A DNA stretch of 21,518 nucleotides from DAOSEK01 sp035363095 (GTDB taxonomy: Archaea > Nanobdellota > Nanobdellia > Woesearchaeales > UBA119). The stretch covers positions 1 to 21,518 of the forward strand of contig DAOSEK010000019.1 of the NCBI GenBank assembly GCA_035363095.1, in the 5' to 3' direction. The notes below the pieces were generated by a model. The model was not told the DNA's origin. It saw nothing but the letters and a program-made list of their open reading frames with translations, and ran no database searches. The position numbers were made by a program, and so were the translations under genes. Of the stretch, positions 1-6,291 are shown in pieces (position 1 is the first letter of the stretch; every line of letters starts with the position of its first letter).

Positions 1-959
1 GTCATGATACTCATTCTAGTCATATCACTCATGCTACTCATGCAAGCCATACTACCCATTCCAGTCACACAAGCCATAGCACACATACAAGCCATATAAC
101 TCACACCACTCATGGTAGTCATGATACCCATTCAAGTCACTCTAGTCATGATACTCATACAAGTCATATCACTCATGCTACTCATGCAAGCCATGATACC
201 CATTCAAGTCATACAAGTCATGGTACACATACAAGCCACAGTAACCATAGTACTCATGCAAGTCATACTACTCATACTAGTCACAGCAGTCATGATACTC
301 ATTCTAGTCATATCACTCATGCTACTCATGCAAGCCATAGTACCCATACAAGCCACTCAACCCATGGTACTCACACAAGCCATAGTAACCATAATACTCA
401 TGCAAGCCATGATACTCACTCAAGCCATAGTAGCCATGATACCCATTCAACTCATGTTACTCACATAACTCATGGAAGTCATTCAACCCATACAAGTCAT
501 ACCAGCCATGGTACTCACACCAGCCATACCAACCATGGCACTCATGCAACCCATTCAACCCATACCAGCCATACCTCACATTCAACTCATTCCAGTCATT
601 CTTCATGTTGTGTCAATTGCTACAGAATGGAGAATGTTGATTTCGATACGCAAAGAGCTGGAGGAGGCTGTAGTAATAAGGATGCATATTGTTTTTTAAT
701 ATATGCCTGTACAGCATATTATTATTCAGGTTATGATGCTGATTGTTATATCAATCTAAGATATTGTTATGATTCTGCAGGACAGACTACCTGTGGAGGT
801 TATGATGCTGATGTTCCAATATACCGTTGTGGTTGTAATTTAAATAAGTGTAATTTTTATTTAGAATCTGGAAAATATTGTGAGACAAGTAAAGCCTATT
901 GTCAAGATGGGGTACATTATGGCGTAGATTATCACTGTGGAGGAACGTGGATTTGTTAA
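1..959 (+). CDS. His-x-Ser/Thr triplet-repeat protein with Cys-rich C-terminal domain (5'-truncated by window edge)
   Basis: The frame whose first full codon is at 3-5 runs without a stop to TAA at 957-959, giving at least 318 residues; the true start lies left of the window. Residues 1-201 of the visible part are 67 consecutive triplets with His first in every one, any small or polar residue second, and Ser or Thr third (Asn in triplets 27, 43 and 59). The remaining ~117 residues hold 16 Cys, many Tyr and Gly, and a duplicated GYDAD motif, which suggests an exported, disulfide-rich or metal-binding domain. A run of His every third residue puts His on one face of a three-fold helix or extended strand and should bind Zn, Ni or Cu. 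Short His-x-Ser clusters define bacterial HxsA, the presumed target of the HxsB/HxsC radical SAM pair; HxsB- and HxsD-like genes occur at 16328-19369. I recognise no family for the Cys-rich part. The CDS is well supported; its role as an Hxs substrate is inferred. Confidence 0.85.
   Translation, partial: HDTHSSHITHATHASHTTHSSHTSHSTHTSHITHTTHGSHDTHSSHSSHDTHTSHITHATHASHDTHSSHTSHGTHTSHSNHSTHASHTTHTSHSSHDTHSSHITHATHASHSTHTSHSTHGTHTSHSNHNTHASHDTHSSHSSHDTHSTHVTHITHGSHSTHTSHTSHGTHTSHTNHGTHATHSTHTSHTSHSTHSSHSSCCVNCYRMENVDFDTQRAGGGCSNKDAYCFLIYACTAYYYSGYDADCYINLRYCYDSAGQTTCGGYDADVPIYRCGCNLNKCNFYLESGKYCETSKAYCQDGVHYGVDYHCGGTWIC
3..605 (+). repeat. 9-bp coding tandem repeat (CAY NNN WSN), 67 units, nested in a 144-bp higher-order repeat
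   Basis: All 67 nine-base units start with CAT or CAC. A higher-order period of 16 units (144 bp, 48 residues) is visible. Units 1-5, 17-21 and 33-37 encode the same or nearly the same series (H-D-T, H-S/T-S, H-I-T, H-A-T, H-A-S), and the third-position Asn recurs exactly 16 units apart at units 27, 43 and 59. Superunits are therefore about 3-146, 147-290, 291-434 and 435-578, the last more diverged. This indicates growth by duplication of 144-bp blocks and selection that kept His in phase. Confidence 0.95.
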
Positions 960-1068
960 TTATGATTAACTTGTATTAACTCATTTAAAAGATTCGCATA
1001 TAATAAATGCTAATTTAAATAAATGCTAAAATACCAAATAATTAGAGTATAATAAATATATAAAACAG

Positions 1069-1145
1069 AAAGACTAAGATCACTAACACAATTCATCTTA
1101 CACTAAATTTAACACAAAATAATACTACTTTAGAAATTAGTCTTT
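1069..1145. repeat. 9-bp perfect inverted repeat in AT-rich spacer
   Basis: AAAGACTAA at 1069-1077 is the exact reverse complement of TTAGTCTTT at 1137-1145, separated by 59 bases. It lies about 110 bases after the stop of the His-repeat gene and could be a weak 3' structure. Apart from this, 960-1173 is AT-rich with nothing I can recognise. Confidence 0.4.
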
Positions 1146-1173
1146 GTAAAATAATAAATAATCTCACATGATT

Positions 1174-1330
1174 TGATTAATAGAAAAGTATACTTCGTGT
1201 TTCAACACGAGGACTCGGTACGCTTTTTTGTAATCAACAACCTCGCTTTAATACAGCGTATGCTTTTATATTACCAACATACCTCGCCCTTTAGGGCGAG
1301 GTTGTTGATCTTTAAGGTTTTTATTAAGAA
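1174..1330 (+). repeat. Dispersed structured repeat, copy A (internally deleted)
   Basis: This copy shares the left half of copies B and D, starting at TTAATAGAAAAGTATAC and ending after GAGGTTGTTGAT at 1309. It then jumps to AAGGTTTTTATT, which resembles the extreme right end of the full copies, so the third and fourth stem-loops appear deleted. Visible structure: hairpin 1 has an inner CGTGT/ACACG stem (1196-1200 with 1205-1209) and an outer arm 1186-1193 with 1218-1225. Hairpin 2 can form as a long stem (1233-1246 with 1296-1309, 14 bp) or as a short perfect hairpin (1282-1289 with 1294-1301). No ORF is present. Confidence 0.8.
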
Positions 1331-1351
1331 TAGATGATTTCACTTAAGGAA

Positions 1352-1441
1352 AGACCCTCAACACTCAAACTAGATGCCTAAAGTATTTATGCTTTAAAGA
1401 TTTATTACTCAGAACTGAGTGTAACATAAAACCTTGGGTCT
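1352..1441 (+). other. Hairpin-rich segment, possible structured RNA
   Basis: Nested complementary arms are visible: AGACCC (1352-1357) with GGGTCT (1436-1441), ACACTCA (1361-1367) with TGAGTGT (1416-1422), and a small inner AAAG/CTTT hairpin (1380-1383 with 1392-1395). The segment is not part of the dispersed repeat and has no coding potential. It does not look like a tRNA: there is no T-loop GTTCRA box. It could be a small RNA or a 5' leader structure for the gene at 1630, but it lies ~190 bases upstream of that start. The direction is not determined by the sequence. Confidence 0.35.
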
Positions 1442-1584
1442 AAGGTCGTTAAAAAACAAATAGATCATTACTTATGATTTATATTTATAATTTAAGCGAA
1501 AATATTTTAAATGATTTAAAGAAATTAATTTTAATATTAAACAATAGCAATGTCTTATATTTGTATTAATTGTACATTTTTAAA

Positions 1585-1622
1585 GCTTAAATATGCTTGG
1601 CTATTTTCAACAGATGAAAGGT
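1585..1622 (+). promoter_or_regulatory. Putative TATA box and SD for the gene at 1630
   Basis: CTTAAATAT (1585-1593) lies ~37-45 bases before the ATG, at a workable distance for an archaeal TATA box. GAAAGGT (about 1616-1622) is an SD-like sequence 7 bases before the ATG and supports that start. The 1442-1584 stretch is AT-rich without other recognisable features. Confidence 0.4.
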
Positions 1623-1629
1623 AAACAAA

Positions 1630-2643
1630 ATGAAACAACCAAAATGGTTTAAAAAAAATAAGAAATATATCCTTGCTTTTCTAATTACATTCGCATTAAT
1701 TTCTCTAGCTATCTTAACGCAAAATACTAATGAAGAAGTTGTCTTAGAAGAAACAATTTTTAGTACTCAAACATTAAACACCCCAAAACAAGCAGACTTA
1801 GAAGATTATACTCCACCTACTATAGCTCCAAATAAAATACATTTCAGGACAATTAATGCAATGTGTGACAAAAGTGACCCTAATTGCTATTACTTTAGCC
1901 TTCCTTTTAATTATCAGCTTAATCCAAATGATGATAAAATAAGAATCTTACAAATAAGAATCGAAGAATCTGACTTAAAATCACCTGAAATTGTGTATTA
2001 TGAACACGTTGAAAATCTAACCCCTTCCCAAAAACCCGAAAAAAAAGTGTTGGATTCAGTTCGTTTCTCAAAGATTGAGTATCCAATAATTGGTGATAAA
2101 GGGAATCTATTCTTTGAATTGTTATTAGAGCAAAACAAAGTCTATTGCTTTCAAATTATTGATGGAGAAAAGAAAAGTGATATCTGGTGTCAAAATTTAA
2201 GTATAGAATTTCTAAGTGAGGACTTAATAAATTTTATGGTCGTCAAATTAGATGATAATACTACTGGTCAAATTCACCTTGTTGTTGATTTTTCAGATTT
2301 TAATATAAAAGCAATAAAAGAAACATTAGGAAATGCAACACTAGACTTAGAATTTCCAAGAGGATATAATCTAGAAGCAATAAATTTCTCAGGAAAAGAC
2401 CTATTAAATAATTATTTTTTGTGTGATGATGTTCATAATTTAGTTCTATTAAATATTTCTTTAGAGCTAGAAACAATAGATAGTTTATTATATGAAGCAA
2501 AAGATGACGATGAAAATTTAGAAAGCTATTCTAATCCTTTTGTGGTTACTTTAAAACACAAGTTTACAATCACAAAAAATACTTCTCTTTCAACAAGGTG
2601 CGATGCACAAAAGATTTGCTTTAATATGACAAAAATAGAATAA
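1630..2643 (+). CDS. Membrane-anchored extracytoplasmic protein of unknown function
   Basis: This 337-residue protein has a short Lys-rich cytoplasmic N-terminus, one hydrophobic segment at about residues 13-30, and a large polar remainder that should lie outside the membrane. The external part has seven Cys, including a C-x7-C pair just after residue 75 and a C-x5-C pair near the C-terminus, which would fit disulfides. It contains several N-x-S/T sequons. No enzyme motif is recognisable. The start is supported by an SD-like GAAAGGT. It is the only + strand gene between the His-repeat gene and the minus-strand block and converges on the gene at 2661 with only 17 bases between stops. I do not recognise the family. 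Confidence 0.85.
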   Translation: MKQPKWFKKNKKYILAFLITFALISLAILTQNTNEEVVLEETIFSTQTLNTPKQADLEDYTPPTIAPNKIHFRTINAMCDKSDPNCYYFSLPFNYQLNPNDDKIRILQIRIEESDLKSPEIVYYEHVENLTPSQKPEKKVLDSVRFSKIEYPIIGDKGNLFFELLLEQNKVYCFQIIDGEKKSDIWCQNLSIEFLSEDLINFMVVKLDDNTTGQIHLVVDFSDFNIKAIKETLGNATLDLEFPRGYNLEAINFSGKDLLNNYFLCDDVHNLVLLNISLELETIDSLLYEAKDDDENLESYSNPFVVTLKHKFTITKNTSLSTRCDAQKICFNMTKIE

Positions 2644-2660
2644 ATAGCTTACAGAATTTG

Positions 2661-3101
2661 TTAGTCCCTTTCATCGGATTTATCCATTAATATCTTTCTA
2701 AAACTTGATGAGAGAAAATTGCCTTTTTTATCAGTCATAATCATTTTTGCAATATTTTCTCTGATTGTGTTTATTATAATTCCTTTTGCTCCACTCTCTT
2801 TAGCTTTTGAAGACGCATCTTCAAAACAAATCATTATCAAATCATCTACAAAATCATCAGGCAATTGATCAATATCTTCTAGATAGATTCCATTAAATAG
2901 TGCTTCGTCTCTTTCTTCTGAAAAATGGTATTCGTAAAACCCTATTCTTTCATTAGCCTTTAAAATCCAAAAAAAATGCCTAAAATCAGGTATCTCTCCT
3001 GAAACCATAGCTAACGCATTAGAATCCCCTATATCAAACAGATATTCTCTAATGTCATCAATATTTGCATCCTCAAATGTTAAATCTTCTTTTTTTACCA
3101 T
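2661..3101 (-). CDS. Small cytoplasmic protein, possibly GNAT-like acetyltransferase fold
   Basis: This 146-residue soluble, acidic protein begins at an ATG (3101). The middle part reads as strands followed by a helix and a strand, with a phrase near residues 105-125 (AKESGAKGIIINTIREN) that resembles the C-terminal half of GNAT acetyltransferases, where the helix after motif A leads into a strand and an Asn-containing turn. However, the acetyl-CoA pyrophosphate loop (Q/R-x-x-G-x-G/A) is not evident, so it may be a degenerate member or something else. It stands alone between the converging gene at 1630 and repeat copy B. The fold suggestion is weak; the ORF itself is convincing. Confidence 0.7.
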   Translation of the reverse strand: MVKKEDLTFEDANIDDIREYLFDIGDSNALAMVSGEIPDFRHFFWILKANERIGFYEYHFSEERDEALFNGIYLEDIDQLPDDFVDDLIMICFEDASSKAKESGAKGIIINTIRENIAKMIMTDKKGNFLSSSFRKILMDKSDERD

Positions 3102-3173
3102 TTTAAATTCTAAACCATCTCTCTTGTATATAAGACAATCAGAAACTACTACTTTTATTTATTTCTTTCTAAG

Positions 3174-3222
3174 ACTCTTTTTAAGGAATTTACGTTGTAT
3201 TTTGCCACTTTTTTAAAAGAGT
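3174..3222. repeat. Stem-loop with A/T-rich arms upstream of the gene at 2661-3101
   Basis: ACTCTTTTTAA (3174-3184) pairs with TTAAAAGAGT (3213-3222) with one bulged base. It lies between the start of the small minus-strand gene and repeat copy B and has no other recognisable role. It may mark the outer flank of copy B. Confidence 0.35.
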
Positions 3223-3235
3223 TGAAATAAAAAGA

Positions 3236-3497
3236 TGAAAAACCTCGGCATAAATGCTGAGTTATTTCGCTAATATTCGAGGTTAATCGTTATGTGAATC
3301 CGTCTATTCAAACTTTCTGCTTGAAAAATCAACAACCTCACCCTAAAGGGCGAGGTATGTTGGTAATATAAAAGCATGCGCCAAATTCGGCGAGGTTGTT
3401 GATTACAAAAAAGCGTACCGAATCCTCTTTTTGGGACACGAGGTATGCTTTTCTATTAACCAAAGTATGCGAAATGATGCAGGATTTCACGAAATCA
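3236..3497 (-). repeat. Dispersed structured repeat, copy B (full length, minus orientation)
   Basis: Read on the minus strand this copy starts with a small palindrome GATTTC-GT-GAAATC. It then carries hairpin 1, hairpin 2 (arms 3328-3339 and 3392-3403 on the plus strand), a small hairpin with arms TTCAAGC and GTTTGAA, and a final hairpin around GCATTTATGCCGAGG followed by a T-rich run. A 62-base stretch (3279-3340) is the exact reverse complement of 21245-21306 in copy D. Copies B and D are inverted relative to each other, with right ends facing outward, and bracket all minus-strand genes from 3560 to 21024. No ORF or transposase is seen. It accounts for most of the 3102-3559 gap. Confidence 0.9.
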
Positions 3498-3559
3498 AGT
3501 ATTCTCGTTTAATAAATGACTTAATTGTCTTCTTATTGCATTTATATTATCTTCTGTAA

Positions 3560-3967
3560 TCACAACCGCACTTGCCTTGGCATATATGGAGCTTGTTTCA
3601 TTAGGATTTGATAAATCTCTTCCGAAATAAATTTATCAGTATAATATTGCGAATCAATCCTTGCAATAAAACCTTTTTCAATGAGGGCAAGTTCCTCATC
3701 TAAAAAATACTCTTTTAAAAAAACCTTGGCAAACTCAATTGTGCATGTGTGAATCGTTGATTTAACCCCTATTTTCATTAGTATTGAATATAATGATAAA
3801 TACATTGAATAATACATGCAAGTGATTTTCCAATCTCTGCTTTTAGCTAATTGTGCAGTCTCAATAGCTTCTTTAGTTTTTTGTAGGTATGCTTTCCTAA
3901 GATTTTCGCTGGGTTCTACTATTTTTATCCCATTTTCTTTTCTAAAGCACCATGTCAATCTATCCAT
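3560..3967 (-). CDS. HEPN domain protein, partner of an MNT-type nucleotidyltransferase
   Basis: This 135-residue all-helical protein has a WCFRKENGIK opening, then a helix with the MYYSMYLSLYS phrase at about residues 51-61, typical of archaeal HEPN proteins (PF05168 type). The HepT RNase motif is R-x4-H-x-Y; here the corresponding place reads R103-IDSQ-Y108-Y109-T, so Tyr replaces the catalytic His, a variant I recall from archaeal HEPN/MNT pairs. RNase activity is therefore uncertain. The ATG lies inside the end of the upstream MNT gene (13-base overlap), which implies translational coupling. The likely role is the effector half of a HEPN/MNT two-gene module, with the MNT partner as antitoxin or modifier. 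Family 0.85; toxin activity not established. Confidence 0.85.
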   Translation of the reverse strand: MDRLTWCFRKENGIKIVEPSENLRKAYLQKTKEAIETAQLAKSRDWKITCMYYSMYLSLYSILMKIGVKSTIHTCTIEFAKVFLKEYFLDEELALIEKGFIARIDSQYYTDKFISEEIYQILMKQAPYMPRQVRL

Positions 3968-4542
3968 TTTACTGCACTATCTACAAAGGATTCAAAGCCT
4001 TTTATGATAATATGATTCTTTACAATCTCCTTAAGCAAGTAATCATCATCAATTTTTTCCCTAAAGATCTCATAAGGATAAAACTTAGTGTTTATTTCAA
4101 TATCAAAGACTTTACCAATTTCTTTTATTTTTGAATCGATCCCCTTTTCTAGCGTAAAAATATCAAGATCAGACCCCTTTTTTTGTAATCCTTTTGAGTA
4201 ACTCCCAAAAATTACAAGAAAATTAGGTGATAATTCCTTATATACCTCAATGATTACTCTTTCAATTAAGATGTTATTTTTAAGAAATTTAATTTTCTTG
4301 TAGACCTCGGCAAGAATCACATAATCTCTTGCAATCTGGGACCTATTTAAAAAATACAGCTTAGTTTTACCCCTTTTTTTTGATGAAACAATGTTATACT
4401 GCTCAAGTTTAGAAAGGGTATTTAAGGCGCTTTTTGAACTAATGTTTAAGATAGTGCTAACTTCTCTGATGTAGTAATCATTGTCAAAGCCTTTGGTAAA
4501 TAAAGCAATTACCCTTAAATCCATATCGTTTACTTTTATCAT
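3955..4542 (-). CDS. Winged-helix / MNT nucleotidyltransferase fusion (antitoxin-like)
   Basis: This 195-residue protein has two parts. Residues 1-70 form a winged helix-turn-helix. Residues ~95-195 form a minimal nucleotidyltransferase with a complete GS-x10-DxD motif (G113, S114, D125, D127), so catalysis should be possible. In MntA-HepT pairs the MNT enzyme AMPylates the HEPN partner; the fused winged helix suggests that this protein also represses its own operon, and a 7-bp inverted repeat sits right before the start codon. It overlaps the HEPN gene by 13 bases. It is the first gene of its two-gene operon. Confidence 0.88.
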   Translation of the reverse strand: MIKVNDMDLRVIALFTKGFDNDYYIREVSTILNISSKSALNTLSKLEQYNIVSSKKRGKTKLYFLNRSQIARDYVILAEVYKKIKFLKNNILIERVIIEVYKELSPNFLVIFGSYSKGLQKKGSDLDIFTLEKGIDSKIKEIGKVFDIEINTKFYPYEIFREKIDDDYLLKEIVKNHIIIKGFESFVDSAVKWID

Positions 4543-4547
4543 CTTAT

Positions 4548-4580
4548 GTTTACTTTAGTAAACTGAGGTATTTAAAACTT
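4548..4580 (-). promoter_or_regulatory. Promoter and palindromic operator of the MNT-HEPN operon
   Basis: On the minus strand GAAAGTTTTAAATACC (BRE-like plus TATA-like) lies about 27-37 bases before the ATG, so transcription should start within a few bases of the inverted repeat GTTTACT-TT-AGTAAAC (4548-4563). That repeat, six bases before the start codon, is well placed as an operator for the winged-helix domain of the first gene. Confidence 0.55.
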
Positions 4581-4670
4581 TCTATTCTTGTTATATCAAA
4601 CCAACTATTTATACAACTTTCAAAGAATTCAATCAATTGCATTTGGAAAACTCCATTTGCAAAAATAAGG

Positions 4671-6233
4671 TCACACTTCATCTACAATCACAAAATTCTT
4701 AATTCTGATATTTTTGTTGTTATGAGGCAAAATCCAGCAAAAGCCTTCCTTAGATAAAGAGCTAAAATCCTTATCTATAAATTCATCTTTATCAATCTTA
4801 TAAAACAAAACAAGGTAATCTCCTTTAGGCACAATTTCATCTTTAACAAATCTTATTTCCTTAAAATCAGTATCATACACCAAAAAGGGTTTATCTAAAA
4901 GCCTTAGCTCTTTTGTATTCTTAATTTTTATAAATTTCTTGGCATTTATTTTAACATCATGTTCTGCAAATTGTCCATAAACACTTATCTTTCTAGGAAT
5001 AATTCTAGCCTTTAGTTTAGAAAACAACCTAACGCTTAAAGGGTTGAAATTTTGTAAAAAATCACTAAATATGAAATCAAAATCCTCAAAAAAATCCTTT
5101 TTCTTGCTAAAAACCAATTTTTCTTTTTCAATAGTTTTTAAAATTTTCTTACCTTCTGCTAATATAAGCCCTTTTTTGAGGTCTGATGAATTTATTTTCT
5201 CAATAATCCCCTTGTAATATTCCTTATAAAAATAATCCTCTCTTTCTTGATACCTTACAATGCTTCTTGAAAGGCAAGAGCCAGTGCAAACCTCTTTAAT
5301 AGCGTATCTACAAGTATAGCATCTATCCATTGGGTATATCCCATGAAAAAAATAAGAATACTTTTCATTAAAATAATCCTGAATATCCTTTAAGTCCTTG
5401 AATTCATCAAGAGTTTTATTAAAATACCTTGATAAAGGAAAACATCTCCAAACCCTTAAATCAATACCTACATCAATTGCTCCGCCCTCTTTACACACTT
5501 GAAAGAGCCCCCTTGCATATGAGCTTAGCACTTTTTTTCTTGATTCTTCATCAAACATACAATATACACTTGCTCCACAATCTGCGCTAATACTTATATT
5601 ATGCAATCTTGCCTTATCAGCAAAATTAGCAATCTTTTCGCCCATTAACTGATACATTTCTAAAGGTATTGTTTTATTTTTCTCATATACAATAGGATGT
5701 GCAATATCCCATCTAATTTTTTGTATATTGTACTTTCTGGCAATCTCAATAATGTATTCATAATCCTGTTCTAAGTAAAAAAAGTTAATCCCGATGCTAA
5801 TGGTATTTGAAAAGCCAATACTTAACTCCTTTAAATTATAATGCAGGATTTCAAGCTCCTCTTTTTTATAGAATTTGGGTTCATTAATATTAAATAAAAC
5901 TCCAATAGAATTTCTCTCTGATATTTTATTTTGTAAAAACTCCAAAATATCTCTACCAAAAATCCCGTTTGAGAATATTGTAATATGATATCCATAATTC
6001 AAAAACAAATCAATAATTTCCTTAAATTGAGGGTGAAGGGTTGGCTCTCCTCCTAAAAGTCCAATCTGCCTTTCTTTTCTGAAAAACTTGGCTACCTTTT
6101 GTGCATTCTCAAGTGTAATCTGCTCATCTTTTAGACCATCAATTTTATCTAGCTCCACCTTTTGTTTAGCAAAACAATATGGGCATCCTCTATTACAGTA
6201 ATTGGTTAAAAGCAGGTTTACCATTTTTTTCAT
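4671..6233 (-). CDS. Radical SAM protein with SPASM/twitch-like cysteines and C-terminal extension
   Basis: This 520-residue protein has the 4Fe-4S radical SAM motif C-x3-C-x2-C at residues 13-20 and a GGEP SAM-binding phrase. A downstream Cys cluster (VCKEGG, RVWRCFP, then C-x2-C-x8-C-x3-C in the RCYTCRYAIKEVCTGSC region) would hold auxiliary Fe-S clusters as in SPASM-domain peptide modifiers. The last ~170 residues are Lys/Phe-rich and match nothing I know. ATG at 6233 is used; a second ATG at 6224 is possible. It lies 58 bases after the B12-type radical SAM genes and has its own TATA-like box, so it may be transcribed both with them and alone. The substrate is unknown; a peptide is likely given the SPASM-like cysteines. 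Confidence 0.85.
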   Translation of the reverse strand: MKKMVNLLLTNYCNRGCPYCFAKQKVELDKIDGLKDEQITLENAQKVAKFFRKERQIGLLGGEPTLHPQFKEIIDLFLNYGYHITIFSNGIFGRDILEFLQNKISERNSIGVLFNINEPKFYKKEELEILHYNLKELSIGFSNTISIGINFFYLEQDYEYIIEIARKYNIQKIRWDIAHPIVYEKNKTIPLEMYQLMGEKIANFADKARLHNISISADCGASVYCMFDEESRKKVLSSYARGLFQVCKEGGAIDVGIDLRVWRCFPLSRYFNKTLDEFKDLKDIQDYFNEKYSYFFHGIYPMDRCYTCRYAIKEVCTGSCLSRSIVRYQEREDYFYKEYYKGIIEKINSSDLKKGLILAEGKKILKTIEKEKLVFSKKKDFFEDFDFIFSDFLQNFNPLSVRLFSKLKARIIPRKISVYGQFAEHDVKINAKKFIKIKNTKELRLLDKPFLVYDTDFKEIRFVKDEIVPKGDYLVLFYKIDKDEFIDKDFSSLSKEGFCWILPHNNKNIRIKNFVIVDEV

Positions 6234-6267
6234 AAAAAAGAATAGTTAATCAATTAAAAATCTTTGT

Positions 6268-6275
6268 TTTTTATA
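6268..6275 (-). promoter_or_regulatory. TATA-like box before the SPASM radical SAM gene
   Basis: TATAAAAA on the minus strand, about 35-42 bases before the ATG at 6233 and inside the 58-base gap. The spacing fits an archaeal promoter, but the surrounding sequence is AT-rich, so this could be chance. Confidence 0.4.
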
Positions 6276-6291
6276 CTATATTAAACAACAC

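Noticed and set aside
3..605. CRISPR array or non-coding microsatellite
   Set aside because: There are no unique spacers, the unit is 9 bp, and His codons stay in phase in all 67 units, which points to coding sequence.
112..699. Open reading frames on the plus strand with Met/Ile/Val/Leu/Gln-rich repeats (112-468 and 472-699)
   Set aside because: They are shadows of the His-triplet gene in another frame; the repeat is in phase for His in the frame that ends at 959, and only that frame continues into the Cys-rich domain.
627..959. A separate small Cys-rich gene starting at ATG 627
   Set aside because: The ATG is inside a longer open frame that is continuous with the His repeat from the left edge, and no ribosome site precedes it. 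The Cys series also begins before it (C at 606, 609 and 618).
1174..1309. Integron attC site or CRISPR leader
   Set aside because: The element is longer, has several hairpins and no paired GTTRRRY/RYYYAAC core; no integrase or cassette order is seen.
960..1629. tRNA or other known RNA gene in the long spacer
   Set aside because: No cloverleaf with a GTTCRA T-loop and no C/D or H/ACA box pattern that I can recognise.
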